Shown here: positions 38,841-47,343 of the stretch, piece after piece
Layout: every line of letters begins with the position of its first letter
How positions within the stretch are numbered: position 1 is the first letter of the stretch
Assembly: GCF_004570875.1 (NCBI RefSeq)
Contig: NZ_SPQK01000001.1
Location: forward strand, 310,001 to 374,000
Reading direction: 5' to 3'
Length of the DNA stretch: 64,000 nucleotides
Origin: Blastococcus sp. CT_GayMR16
GTDB lineage: Bacteria; Actinomycetota; Actinomycetes; Mycobacteriales; Geodermatophilaceae
The notes under the pieces: generated by a model
The model's database searches: none
Told to the model about the DNA's origin: nothing
The model's input: only the letters and a program-made list of their open reading frames with translations
Position numbers and translations under genes: made by a program

Positions 38841-38923
38841 GGTGCGTCACAGGGTGCGTACGGTGCGTTGAGTGACGGTGTGTGACGGCTCGATCACGAC
38901 TCTCCGTGGTCAGGTTCCGTCAC
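38841..38923. repeat. Short repeated motifs upstream of the GGDEF-EAL gene
   Basis: GGTGCGT occurs at 38841, 38853 and 38862. GTGACGG occurs at 38872 and 38882, and its complement CCGTCAC at about 38917. The roughly 10-bp spacing places them on one face of the helix, so this may be a regulator-binding region. This intergenic gap (144 bp) has no other clear signal. Confidence 0.4.
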
Positions 38924-38935
38924 TTTGCCGCTCCG

Positions 38936-40915
38936 ATGCGTGACCCTGTGGACGTGAGCCTCCCCGCCTCCGAGGTGCCGCGGACCCCCGCCGGCGCGAC
39001 CGGCCCCGCCGGACAGCGAATGCGGGCCATCGACACCCTCCTCGCCGACCGCGGGCAGCTGTTCCAGGCGCTCTTCCTCTCCGCACCCATCCCCAAGGCC
39101 CTCGTCGACCTCGACGGTCACGTGCTGGTCGCGAACCCGATGATGTGCGCGCTCACCGGGCGGACGGCCGAGGAGCTGGCCGGCCGGCACGTGGACCTGC
39201 TCGCCCACCCCGACGACCCTCCGGTCGGTGACCTCGGCCTGAACGTCGCCGAGGGTGAGCCGCAGCTCGACCCCAACCTCCTGCTGGACGGCGAACGGCG
39301 ACTGCGCCGCTCCGACGGCACCGAGCTGTGGGCGATCCAGTCCCACGAGATCGTCCGCCACAACAACGGCCAGCCGCAGTTCGTCGTCCTCTCCCTGGTC
39401 GACGTCACCGACCGCCGCCGGGCCGAGGACGACCTGGTCCGCCGCGCGTTCACCGACCCGCTCACCGGGCTGCCCAACCGCCGCGCGCTCACCGACCGGC
39501 TCCGGCACGCGGTCGCGCTCTCCCGCCGCCGTGGGCTGCAGGTCGGCCTGGTGCACCTCAACATCGACCGGTTCAAGGCCGTCAACGAGGCCCTCGGCCA
39601 CGAGGCCGGCGACATGCTGCTCAGCCAGGTCGCCGACCGCCTCCGCTGGAGCACCCGCGTCGAGGACACCGCCGTCCGGCTGGGTGCCGACGAGTTCCTG
39701 GTCGTCGCCGAGGACGTCGAGGACCTCGCCGGGCTGCGGGCGCTCGCCGATCGGCTGCTCAGCGTTCTGGACGAGCCGTTCATCGTCCACGAGCGGGAGA
39801 TCACCCTGTCGGCGAGCGTGGGCCTGACGCTCGGCTCGGACATGACTCCCGACGACCTGCTGCGGCAGGCGCAGAGCGCTCTCACCCGGGCGAAGGCCGA
39901 TGGCAGCCGGGCCCGCATCGAGGTGCACGAGGGCGCGCTCGCCCACGACGACGTCGACGCCCTCCAGCTGGAGACCGACCTCAAGCACGCCCTGGAGAAC
40001 GAGGAGCTGCGGCTCTTCTACCAGCCGATCGTCCACCTGCGCGACGAGACACTGCTCGGCTACGAGGCGCTGGTCCGGTGGGAGCACCCCACCCGCGGCC
40101 TGCTGCCGCCGGCGATGTTCCTCTCCGCCGCCGAGGACAACCGGCTCACCGCCAAGCTGGGCGCCTGGGTGTTGCACCGCGCCTGCACCGACGCCGCCCA
40201 GTGGCCCGAGGACCTGCGGGTGCACGTCAACATCTCCGCCCGCCACCTCGCCGAGGACGGGTTCAGCGACCTGGTCGCCGCCGCCCTCGCGGAGTCCGGC
40301 CTGGCCCCCGAGCGACTGGAGCTGGAGATCACCGAGTCGACGGCGCTGTTCGCCGCCGAGGCCACGCTGCACTCGGTCGCCGTCGTCACCGACGCCGGCG
40401 TCACTCTCGCCCTCGACGACTTCGGCACCGGGTACTCGGCGATCACCGCCCTGCACCGGCTGCCGATCCACACCGTCAAGATCGACCGCTCCTTCGTCGC
40501 GGACGTCGTGACCGAGCCCGCCACGGCCGCCCTCGTCCAGGGGCTGCTACAGCTCGGCCGCGGCATGGGCCTGCAGGTCATCGCCGAAGGCATCGAGGAC
40601 CTCGACCAGGCGGCCTGGCTGCTCGACCACGGCTGCGCGATGGCCCAGGGCTACGCGTTCGGCCGGCCCGCGCCGCTGCCGAGCCGGGCCGAGGTGCTCA
40701 TGGGCGAGCTGCTCGACGCACCCGCGGAGATCGTCGCCGGCGAGCTGATGGACGACCCGATCCCGACGTCCGAGCTGCCCGTCGAGCGGATCGTGCCCGC
40801 AGAGCTGCTCGACGACGACGACGACACCGGGCGCCTCGACGGCCAGTTCGCGTTGACCGGCGACTCCACTGGCGAGCTGTTCGACGAGCTCGCCGACGAG
40901 CCCGAGGACGAGTAA
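38936..40915 (+). CDS. PAS-GGDEF-EAL protein (probable cyclic-di-GMP phosphodiesterase)
   Basis: The 659-residue protein has a PAS-type sensor near residues 35-160 (LFLSAPIPKALVDLDGHVLV; LSLVDVTDRRRAEDDL), a GGDEF domain near 165-325 and an EAL domain near 335-590, with an acidic tail. The cyclase site reads LGADEF at 249-254, where the second Gly is Ala, so synthase activity is doubtful. The EAL site looks complete: Glu377 in YEALVRWEHP, HVNISAR, LEITEST, ALDDFGTGYS, VKIDRSF, AEGIED and QGYAFGRP. It should hydrolyse cyclic-di-GMP, with the GGDEF domain possibly regulatory. The ATG at 38936 was chosen; an upstream GTG at 38882 is possible. Confidence 0.9.
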   Translation: MRDPVDVSLPASEVPRTPAGATGPAGQRMRAIDTLLADRGQLFQALFLSAPIPKALVDLDGHVLVANPMMCALTGRTAEELAGRHVDLLAHPDDPPVGDLGLNVAEGEPQLDPNLLLDGERRLRRSDGTELWAIQSHEIVRHNNGQPQFVVLSLVDVTDRRRAEDDLVRRAFTDPLTGLPNRRALTDRLRHAVALSRRRGLQVGLVHLNIDRFKAVNEALGHEAGDMLLSQVADRLRWSTRVEDTAVRLGADEFLVVAEDVEDLAGLRALADRLLSVLDEPFIVHEREITLSASVGLTLGSDMTPDDLLRQAQSALTRAKADGSRARIEVHEGALAHDDVDALQLETDLKHALENEELRLFYQPIVHLRDETLLGYEALVRWEHPTRGLLPPAMFLSAAEDNRLTAKLGAWVLHRACTDAAQWPEDLRVHVNISARHLAEDGFSDLVAAALAESGLAPERLELEITESTALFAAEATLHSVAVVTDAGVTLALDDFGTGYSAITALHRLPIHTVKIDRSFVADVVTEPATAALVQGLLQLGRGMGLQVIAEGIEDLDQAAWLLDHGCAMAQGYAFGRPAPLPSRAEVLMGELLDAPAEIVAGELMDDPIPTSELPVERIVPAELLDDDDDTGRLDGQFALTGDSTGELFDELADEPEDE

Positions 40916-40925
40916 CCCCGAAGCC

Positions 40926-41690
40926 TCAGATGCCCAGAGCGATCACCGTCTCCAGTGCGACACGGATGCTGTGGTCCCAGCCCACGGCGAGCCGCTCGTT
41001 CGGGCGGCCGTAGACGACGTCGCCGGTGACCAGGTTGCCCGAGACGGCGCACACCATCCCGGCGCGCAGGCCACGCTGCCGCGCCACGACGAACATCGCC
41101 GAGCTCTCCATCTCCACGTTGGTGATGCCGAGCCCGGCCAGCCGCGCGATCCACTCGGGCGTCTCGGCGTAGAAGGCGTCGTCGGTAGCGTTGATGCCGG
41201 TGTGGACCGCGAAACCCTCCGCCGCGCCCATCCGGCGGGCCGTCCGGGTGAGCTGCACGGTCAGCTCCAGATCGGGGACGGCGGGATAGCCGGCCGGGAC
41301 GTAGGCCGCCGACGTCCCGTCGTTGCGCAGCGACCCCTCCGAGATGATCAGGTCGCCCACCTCTATGCCCGGCTGCAGGGCCGCGGTGCTGCCCACCCGG
41401 ATGAAGGTGCGGGCGCCCGCCCGCGCCAGCTCCTCCACGCCGATCGCGGTCGACGGGCAACCCATGCCACTGGAGCAGGCGGTGATCCGTCGTCCCCGGT
41501 AAGTGCCGACGACGGTGCGGTACTCGCGCTGGTGGGCGACCTCGACGGCGTCCTCGAGATGGTCGGCGATCAGCTGCACCCGGAACGGGTCGCCGGGCAT
41601 CAGGACGACGTCGCTGATCTCGCCCAGCTCGACGCCCACGTGGTACTGGCGGCCGGTGGTCCCGACGGAGGACTTGTCCACGGTGGTCAT
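40926..41690 (-). CDS. udp: Uridine phosphorylase (nucleoside phosphorylase family)
   Basis: The 254-residue protein belongs to the NP-I family and resembles uridine phosphorylase: YHVGVELGEISDVVLMPGDP near the start with the phosphate-binding GDP, SSGMGCPSTAIGVEEL, RVGSTAALQPGIEVGDLI and the nucleoside-binding TNVEMESSAMFVVARQRG. It splits uridine to uracil and ribose-1-phosphate. Other nucleoside phosphorylases of this family are possible, so the symbol is tentative. The ATG at 41690 has GGGAG about seven bases upstream. A hairpin lies about 60 bp upstream of the start. Confidence 0.85.
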   Translation of the reverse strand: MTTVDKSSVGTTGRQYHVGVELGEISDVVLMPGDPFRVQLIADHLEDAVEVAHQREYRTVVGTYRGRRITACSSGMGCPSTAIGVEELARAGARTFIRVGSTAALQPGIEVGDLIISEGSLRNDGTSAAYVPAGYPAVPDLELTVQLTRTARRMGAAEGFAVHTGINATDDAFYAETPEWIARLAGLGITNVEMESSAMFVVARQRGLRAGMVCAVSGNLVTGDVVYGRPNERLAVGWDHSIRVALETVIALGI

Positions 41691-41748
41691 GCGCTGCTCC
41701 CTCACGCGATGGACCGCGGTGCGGACAGCCGCCCGTAGATGCCCGGGA

Positions 41749-41780
41749 TGGACCCCGCGGCAGGCGGGGTGATGGGTCCA
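41749..41780. promoter_or_regulatory. Nested inverted repeats upstream of the uridine phosphorylase gene
   Basis: Outer arms TGGACCC (41749-41755) and GGGTCCA (41774-41780) overlap an inner hairpin CCCCGC (41753-41758)/GCGGGG (41764-41769) with loop GGCAG. The two structures exclude each other in part. It is in the 182-bp gap between divergent udp and transglutaminase genes and may be an operator. Confidence 0.35.
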
Positions 41781-41872
41781 CCCAAGCAGCGGCGTGTGAA
41801 CAGCACGTAAGAAGAGCGGCTGCGAGACGCAGCACACAGCAGGAACCCGCAGGTCCGGGCGAGGATGGGCAC

Positions 41873-42658
41873 ATGCGCATCGACGTCGCCGCCACGCTCA
41901 CCATCTGGTCCCCCGAACCGGCGACCGCGCTGCTGCAGGTCGCCGTCGCCGATCCGGCCACCGAGCAGCTGACCGTGCTCTCCGGCGGCGCGACGGTCGA
42001 CGCCGAGGAGTTCGACGCCGAGGGCGCCCGCGTGCACCGCCTGCAGCTGAACGCGGGCGACACGACGATCACCTACTCGGCCGCCACGGAGACCGGCGGG
42101 ACCCCCCGCAAGGTCACCCCGGCGGAGTGGGCGGTGGCGGTACGGCCGAGCCGGTACTGCCCCTCGGACCAGCTGGAGGGCTTTGCGACCACCGAGTTCG
42201 ACCGCACCCTGCCGCGCGGCGAGCTGGTCGCCGCGGTCGCCGGCTGGGTGAACCGGCGCCTGATCTACACCTCCGGCGCGAGCCGCCCGGTCGACACCGC
42301 CGTCGACACGCTGCTGGCCGGTCAGGGCGTGTGCCGCGACTACGCGCACCTGACCATCACCCTGTTGCGGGCGCTGGAGATCCCCGCCCGGCTGGTGGCG
42401 GTCTACGCCCCGGGGCTGTCGCCGATGGACTTCCACGCCGTGGTCGAGGCCGACGTCGACGGCACGTGGTGCGTCGTGGACTCGACGCGGCTGGCGCCGA
42501 CGAGCTCCCTGGTGCGGATCTGCTCGGGCCGCGACGCCGCGGACACCGCGTTCCTGTCGCTGTTCGGCGGGATCGCGGAGTTCCGGACGATGAACGTCAC
42601 GGCGACGACGGCCGGCCCCCTGCCGGTTCCGGATGATGCCCCGTTCCCGCTGCCCTGA
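41873..42658 (+). CDS. Transglutaminase-like cysteine protease family protein
   Basis: The 261-residue protein has an N-terminal beta domain (MRIDVAATLTIW, VAVADPATEQLTVLS) of about 120 residues and a transglutaminase core with the triad Cys154 (GQGVCRDYAHL), His187 (SPMDFHAVVEA) and Asp202 (VVDSTR). Such proteins act as peptidases or in amide transfer; the actinobacterial group with this beta domain is often cytoplasmic, and no signal peptide is present. The role is unknown. The start is ATG with GAGGAT six bases upstream and no ribosome-binding site. Confidence 0.85.
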   Translation: MRIDVAATLTIWSPEPATALLQVAVADPATEQLTVLSGGATVDAEEFDAEGARVHRLQLNAGDTTITYSAATETGGTPRKVTPAEWAVAVRPSRYCPSDQLEGFATTEFDRTLPRGELVAAVAGWVNRRLIYTSGASRPVDTAVDTLLAGQGVCRDYAHLTITLLRALEIPARLVAVYAPGLSPMDFHAVVEADVDGTWCVVDSTRLAPTSSLVRICSGRDAADTAFLSLFGGIAEFRTMNVTATTAGPLPVPDDAPFPLP

Positions 42659-42664
42659 CGCCGG

Positions 42665-43600
42665 TCACCCCGCGTCGGCCGACCCGTCGTCGAGCCGCCG
42701 GCGCAGGCTCTCGGGCACGAGCTCCAGGAGCTCCTGCGGCAGCAGGGGCAGGTCGAGCAGCGAGAGCTTGACCCGGCTGCGGTCGGCCGCCCGCGAGCCC
42801 GCCAGGCGTACGAGCAGCCCGGCGTCGCGACGCCACTCGACCTCCAGGATCTCGCCGGGATCGAGCCGGCCGGTGAGCACGCCGTCGAGTTCGAAGGCGG
42901 GCCGGCCGGCGGTCAGTTCCAGGCGAAGCGGCTCGGTCGGCCCCAGCAGCAGGCTGCGGGAGATGCCGCTCAGCGGTGCCGACGGCGTCACGAGGATCCC
43001 CTCGGCGCCCGGGCTGACCACCGGTCCGCCGGCTGCGTAGTTGTAGGCCGTCGATCCCATCGGGGTGGCGAGGATGAGCGCGTCGCAGCGGTAGCGGCCG
43101 TAGCGCCGGCCGGCGACCGACATCGTCGCCTCGACCAGCCCCTCCCCCGGCACCCGCGCGACGACGGCGTCGTTGAACGCGAGGCTCTCACCGCCGGTGT
43201 GCCGCACGACGAGGCAGCCGCGCATCTCGACGGTCGACCCGCCCTCGGCCATGGAGCTCAGGGCCCGGTCGAGCTCGGCGCCCTCGACCTCGGCCAGGAA
43301 CCCGAGATTGCCGAAGTTCACACCGAGCACGGGCACCGGGCGCCCGCTGACCAGGCGCATGGCGCCGAGCAGGGTGCCGTCGCCGCCGAGGGCGATGATG
43401 CCGTCGCAGCTCGCGGCGAGCTCCTCGACGGGAACGGGGACCAGGCCGCCGACACCGAGGCGGGTGACGTCATCGGTGGAGGCGACCAGCTCCACCCCGT
43501 GCGAGGACGTCCACGCCAGCACCTGCCCCACGGCCGGGGAGCAGTCGCGCCGCGGGTGCAGCACCAGCCCGATGCGTTCCATGCGCTGCACGGCGGTCAC
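42665..43600 (-). CDS. nadK: NAD kinase
   Basis: The 311-residue protein phosphorylates NAD to NADP. The nucleotide-binding GGDGT is at residues 72-76 (IIALGGDGTLLGAMRLV), followed by LGVNFGNLGFLAE, the substrate loop TPMGSTAYNYAAGGPVV and PTEPLRLELTAGRPAFELDG. The GTG at 43600 overlaps the stop of the preceding flavoprotein gene as GTGA; the ATG at 43582 is an alternative that removes six residues. Both genes use pyridine nucleotides, and the coupling suggests joint supply of NADP and its reduction. A different copy of nadK may exist elsewhere. Confidence 0.9.
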   Translation of the reverse strand: MTAVQRMERIGLVLHPRRDCSPAVGQVLAWTSSHGVELVASTDDVTRLGVGGLVPVPVEELAASCDGIIALGGDGTLLGAMRLVSGRPVPVLGVNFGNLGFLAEVEGAELDRALSSMAEGGSTVEMRGCLVVRHTGGESLAFNDAVVARVPGEGLVEATMSVAGRRYGRYRCDALILATPMGSTAYNYAAGGPVVSPGAEGILVTPSAPLSGISRSLLLGPTEPLRLELTAGRPAFELDGVLTGRLDPGEILEVEWRRDAGLLVRLAGSRAADRSRVKLSLLDLPLLPQELLELVPESLRRRLDDGSADAG

Positions 43601-45018
43601 CCCCGGTAGGTCTCGAGCAGGCGCAGCCAGATCTCGTTGACCGTGGGATAGGCCGGGACGGCGTGCCACAGCCGGCTGATCGGCACCTCGCCGACCACGG
43701 CGATCGTGGCGGCCTGCAGCAGCTCGGCGACGGCCGGGCCGATGAAGGTCATCCCGAGCAGCACCTCGCGCTCGGTGTCGACCACCGCGATCGCCGTCCC
43801 GGTGTACCCGTCGGCGAACAGCGAGGCCCCGGCGACGTCGCCGATGGGGTACTCCACGACACGGTGCGGGAGGCCGGCCTCCTCCGCCTCCGCGACGGTC
43901 CGCCCGACGCTGGCGATCTGGGGGCTGGTGAACACCACGGACGGAGTGGCGGCGTGGTCGGCGGTGGCCACGAAGGGCGACCAGTCCGCGGTCGAGACCT
44001 CCTCCCCGCGGGCCCGGGCGACGATCGCCGCCCCCGCCTGGCGCGCCTGGTACTTGCCCATGTGCGTCAGCTGCCTGCGGCCGTTGACGTCGCCGGCGGC
44101 GTAGAGCCACGGGATCCCGTCGACCTGCATCGTGTCGTCGACCTCGAGGTACTCCCCGGGCTCCAGACCGACCGTGTCCACCCCGATATCGGACGTGCGC
44201 GCCCGGCGGCCCACCGCCACCAGCAGCTCGTCGCCGCGCAGGTCGCCGTGCGACGTCGTGGCGACGACCCCCTCGCCGTCCCGCCGGGCGGCGGTGATCT
44301 CGCAGCCGAGTCGCACCTCGACCCCGCGTGCCCGCAGGGATGCCGCGACCGCCTCCCCGGCGGCCGGTTCCAGGCCGTCGAGCAGCCGCTCGCCGCGCTG
44401 GAACAACGTCACCTGCGACCCCAGCGCCTGCCAGGCGGTGGCCATCTCGCAGCCGACGTAGCCGCCCCCGAGGATCAGCAGCCGAGCCGGCGCCTCCTTG
44501 GCGCTGGTGGCCTCCCGCGGTGTCCAGGCGTCGATCGCGTCGAGCCCGTCGACCGGAGGCACGGCGGCCTCCGACCCGGTGCACACCGCGACCGCGTGCC
44601 GGGCGGTCAGCCGCACCTCGCCGGCGCCGGTGTCGACGACGACGGTGCGCTCGCCGGCCAGCCGCCCGGTGCCGCGGATCAGGTGGATGCCCGCACCGTC
44701 GACCCACGTCACCTGCCCGGAGTCGTCCCAGTTCGACGTGAACCGATTCCGCCGGGCCAGCGTCGCGTCGACGTCCTGCTCGCCGGTCACCGCCTGCGCG
44801 GCGCCGTCGACGGCCCGTGCCTCGACGAGCGCTTCCGTGCCGCGCAGCAGCGCCTTGCTCGGCATGCACGCCCAGTAGGAGCACTCACCGCCGACGAGCT
44901 CGCTCTCCACCAGGACGGCGGTCAGCCCGCCCCGGACGGCGATGTCGGCGAGGTTCTCACCCGTCGAGCCCGCGCCGAGGACGACGACGTCATAGGTCCG
45001 CTCTACTGCGCTGCTCAC
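43597..45018 (-). CDS. Pyridine nucleotide-disulfide oxidoreductase (lipoamide dehydrogenase/mercuric reductase-like)
   Basis: The 473-residue flavoprotein has the FAD loop VVVLGAGSTGENLADIAVRG at residues 9-28, the redox-active disulfide in GGECSYWACMPSKALL, the NAD loop LLILGGGYVGCEMATAW, YAAGDVNGRRQLTHMGKYQA and the dimerisation domain with a terminal HAVPAYPTVNE, in which the His-Glu pair is typical. The YWACMPSK form differs from that of true dihydrolipoamide dehydrogenase (NVGCIPSK), so the substrate is not clear. I chose the GTG at 45018 with CAGGAT seven bases upstream; the ATG at 45027 is an alternative. It is coupled to nadK and divergent from the flavin reductase gene by about 35 bp. 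Confidence 0.88.
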   Translation of the reverse strand: MSSAVERTYDVVVLGAGSTGENLADIAVRGGLTAVLVESELVGGECSYWACMPSKALLRGTEALVEARAVDGAAQAVTGEQDVDATLARRNRFTSNWDDSGQVTWVDGAGIHLIRGTGRLAGERTVVVDTGAGEVRLTARHAVAVCTGSEAAVPPVDGLDAIDAWTPREATSAKEAPARLLILGGGYVGCEMATAWQALGSQVTLFQRGERLLDGLEPAAGEAVAASLRARGVEVRLGCEITAARRDGEGVVATTSHGDLRGDELLVAVGRRARTSDIGVDTVGLEPGEYLEVDDTMQVDGIPWLYAAGDVNGRRQLTHMGKYQARQAGAAIVARARGEEVSTADWSPFVATADHAATPSVVFTSPQIASVGRTVAEAEEAGLPHRVVEYPIGDVAGASLFADGYTGTAIAVVDTEREVLLGMTFIGPAVAELLQAATIAVVGEVPISRLWHAVPAYPTVNEIWLRLLETYRG

Positions 45019-45025
45019 CCGCACC

Positions 45026-45046
45026 ATCCTGTCGGTGTGGTCGACT
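45026..45046. promoter_or_regulatory. Divergent leaderless promoters (oxidoreductase / flavin reductase)
   Basis: In the 35-bp gap, CAGGAT on the minus strand (45031-45026) lies seven bases before the oxidoreductase GTG. TCGACT on the plus strand (45041-45046) lies seven bases before the flavin reductase ATG. No ribosome-binding sites are seen. Confidence 0.4.
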
Positions 45047-45053
45047 GGCCGCC

Positions 45054-45566
45054 ATGCCGGTCTCCCCCACCGAGTTCACCGCCGCGCTCGGCCAGCACGC
45101 CTCCGGGGTGTGCCTGCTGACCGTGCGCGACGGCATGGACGACGTCGGGACGACCGTCAGCTCGGTCGTGAGCGTGTCCGCGGCGCCGCCGCTGATCGCC
45201 GTGGGGCTCGTCGCTGCGGGCTATCCGGCCGAGGTGCTGGAGGAGGTCGGCCGCTGCGGGCTGACCGTGCTGGCCGCCGGGCACGCGATCGTCGCGAGCC
45301 GGTTCTCCTCGGCCGGCCGGCCCAGCGCCCGGCACCTGCTGGAGTCGGTGCCCTGGTCGCGCGCGCCCGCCAGCGACGCGATCGTCCTCGACGGCGGGCT
45401 GGTCGCGCTGGACTGCCGGCTGGAGCGACTGGTCGAGGCCGGCGATCACGTGCTCGCTCTGCTCGCGGTCGACGACGTGCTGCCCGGCGACCCCGCGGCC
45501 GCGCCTCTGCTCCGGCACCGCGGCCGCTACGTCGACGAGACCGGCCGGGCGGCCGGCCGCGCCTGA
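45054..45566 (+). CDS. Flavin reductase-like FMN-binding protein
   Basis: The 170-residue protein has the split-barrel flavin reductase (HpaC/NTA monooxygenase component) fold: GQHASGVCLLTVRDGMDDVG, SSVVSVSAAPPLIAVGLVA, CGLTVLAAGHAIVASRFSSAGRP and a conserved LDGGLVALDCRLERLVEAGDHVLALLAV strand set. Such proteins reduce FMN with NAD(P)H for a partner monooxygenase or act on their own. No partner is adjacent; the LLM oxidoreductase about 7 kb away could be one but that is speculation. The ATG may be leaderless (TCGACT seven bases upstream). It converges with the dioxygenase gene, with 4 bp between stops. Confidence 0.85.
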   Translation: MPVSPTEFTAALGQHASGVCLLTVRDGMDDVGTTVSSVVSVSAAPPLIAVGLVAAGYPAEVLEEVGRCGLTVLAAGHAIVASRFSSAGRPSARHLLESVPWSRAPASDAIVLDGGLVALDCRLERLVEAGDHVLALLAVDDVLPGDPAAAPLLRHRGRYVDETGRAAGRA

Positions 45567-45570
45567 CCGG

Positions 45571-46521
45571 TCAGCCGGCCGGTGCCGAGGGCGGCTGGCC
45601 ACCGGGGGGCCGACCGCCGCCACCACCGGCTGCTCCCGTCGGGGTCGTCGTGGTGTCGATCCCGACGGCGAGGCTGACGGTGTAGCCGGAGCTCACGCTG
45701 CCGGAGACGGTGGCGAGCTGGGTGGCGCCACCGTCGTCGCCGAACACGTTGTCGCTGTCGAGGCTGACCTGCGCGAGGTTGCGGACCGAGGCCGCGTAAC
45801 CCGACTCGGCGTAGACCGTGGTGCAGACGTCCTCCGGCAGGGCCACCTGCGAGGTGGCGATCGCCGCGGTCGAATCCGTGATGCTGGCCTGGTCGGGATA
45901 GACCTCGAAGTGGATGTGCGGCCAGCGCCCGCTGTAGCAGGCCGGGAAGACGCTGGTGAAGCTCACCTTTCCGTCTGCGTCGGCGATCTGGACGCCGCGG
46001 AGGAAGTTCTGGTCCTCGACGCCCGAGGAGTACAGGGAGTAGCCCCCCTCGCGTGTGCAGTGCCAGACGTAGACGGCCACCCCCGCGAAGGGCGCGCCGC
46101 CGTTGGTCAGGTCGGAGACGGTCAGCTCCAGCGTCATCGGCACGCCCTCGGCGGTGCCGCTGGCGTCCCCGAAGCTGGATCGGATGTCGCTGCGGACGAT
46201 GCCGCTCTGCTCCAGGACGTTCGGTCCGTTGGAGCCGTCGCCCGGATAGGGCCCGGCGGTCTCGTCGGGGATCTCCCCGGCCGCCGGGCTCGCCGAGGCA
46301 GAGGCCGACGACGTCGCGGTCGCCGAGCTGCCCGCTCCGCCTCCGCACGCGGCCAGGCCCACGGTGGCTGCGCCGAGGCCGAGGACTCCCAGCAGGCGCC
46401 GGCGGCTGAGCAGCGTGCCGACATCGAACCCGAGCCCCTGATCGACGAGCTCCTCCTGCGGGCGCGGCAACGACCGGCCCTCGAACGTCGGACCGTGCTC
46501 GGGCTGGGAGGTGCTCTGCAT
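45571..46521 (-). CDS. Secreted intradiol ring-cleavage dioxygenase-like protein (Tat lipoprotein)
   Basis: The 316-residue protein has a Tat-type signal with an Arg motif and a lipobox: SRRRLLGVLGLGAATVGLAA followed by CGGG, giving a probable lipidated Cys at residue 59. The mature part has the intradiol dioxygenase core: ETAGPYPGDGSNGPN, VYVWHCTREGGYSLYS (a Tyr ligand) and FPACYSGRWPHIHFEVYP with the Tyr and His-x-His iron ligands. The family cleaves catechols between the hydroxyls using Fe(III). The export signal is unusual for ring-cleavage enzymes and suggests an envelope location. A Gly/Pro-rich tail ends the protein. The ATG has GGAG upstream. Confidence 0.86.
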   Translation of the reverse strand: MQSTSQPEHGPTFEGRSLPRPQEELVDQGLGFDVGTLLSRRRLLGVLGLGAATVGLAACGGGAGSSATATSSASASASPAAGEIPDETAGPYPGDGSNGPNVLEQSGIVRSDIRSSFGDASGTAEGVPMTLELTVSDLTNGGAPFAGVAVYVWHCTREGGYSLYSSGVEDQNFLRGVQIADADGKVSFTSVFPACYSGRWPHIHFEVYPDQASITDSTAAIATSQVALPEDVCTTVYAESGYAASVRNLAQVSLDSDNVFGDDGGATQLATVSGSVSSGYTVSLAVGIDTTTTPTGAAGGGGGRPPGGQPPSAPAG

Positions 46522-46815
46522 GCGGGTTCTCCGGGGGTCTCCGTGGGGTGGTTCTCCCGACCGTAGGCAGCCGACCAGGCGCCGGGCTGTGCCCCTGCTG
46601 CCCGTTTCCTGTGAGCGACAGCCCCGGTTCTCCGCCGGACGGCGGCACCCGGCAGGGCACAATTTCCGGGCTCGGTGTCACATGGCCGGCCGCGGCGGTG
46701 CTGTAGAGGTATGGACCTCGTTCGGCATTCCCGGCGACCACCGGGTTCGGCCGTCCTGGCGCTCGCCGGAGCGGTGCCCACCGGTGCGGTGGGTCGGATC
46801 GAAGGGAAGGTCGGC
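46522..46815. other. Intergenic region between the dioxygenase and sigma factor genes
   Basis: This 294-bp divergent gap should contain two promoters. TAGAGG near 46705 could be a -10 box. No convincing operator or RNA was seen; several short GC-rich inverted repeats are present but none is perfect over seven bases. Confidence 0.3.
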
Positions 46816-47343
46816 GTGCCGGTCTCGGGGTCATCGGCCCGCGGTGCCATGCGGGCCGATCTCGACCTGGTGTTCCGTCGCGAGTACCAGCGCATCGTCG
46901 GCGTGGCCGCGCGGGTGCTCGGTTCGCAGGACCAGGCCGAGGACGTCGCCCAGGAGGTCTTCCTGTCCTTCGCCCGCTCGTCGGTGCCCGCCGGTGAGGC
47001 CGGTGGCTGGCTCTCCGTCGCCGCGGCGCACACCGCACTGAACCTGATCCGCTCGGGACGCCGTCGCTCCACCCGCGAGGAGAGCGCCGCCGCGGCGGAC
47101 CCCGCGGTCGTGCCCGATGTGGCCGACGCCGTGGTGACGCTCGAGGAGCGCAGCCGCGTCCGTGCGGCACTCGCCGAGCTTCCCCGGAAGCAGGCCGTGG
47201 CCCTGGTGCTGCGGCACAGCGGCCTGAGCTACGCCGACGTCGCGTCCGCACTCCAGATGTCCCCCGGCAGCGTCGGCACGACCGTGCGCCGCGCCGAGTC
47301 CGCACTGCGCAAGGAGTTGAACCGTCATGCGTCATCCGACTGA
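46816..47343 (+). CDS. ECF RNA polymerase sigma factor
   Basis: The 175-residue protein has sigma region 2 (MRADLDLVFRREYQRIVGVA, VLGSQDQAEDVAQEVFLSFA) and region 4 (LPRKQAVALVLRHSGLSYAD, then MSPGSVGTTVRRAESALRKE). It directs RNA polymerase to stress or envelope genes. I chose the GTG at 46816, preceded by GAAGG five bases upstream; the ATG at 46849 is also plausible. Its 3' end overlaps the anti-sigma-like gene by 17 nt, so the two are coupled. The target genes are unknown, but autoregulation is usual for such pairs. Confidence 0.9.
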   Translation: MPVSGSSARGAMRADLDLVFRREYQRIVGVAARVLGSQDQAEDVAQEVFLSFARSSVPAGEAGGWLSVAAAHTALNLIRSGRRRSTREESAAAADPAVVPDVADAVVTLEERSRVRAALAELPRKQAVALVLRHSGLSYADVASALQMSPGSVGTTVRRAESALRKELNRHASSD

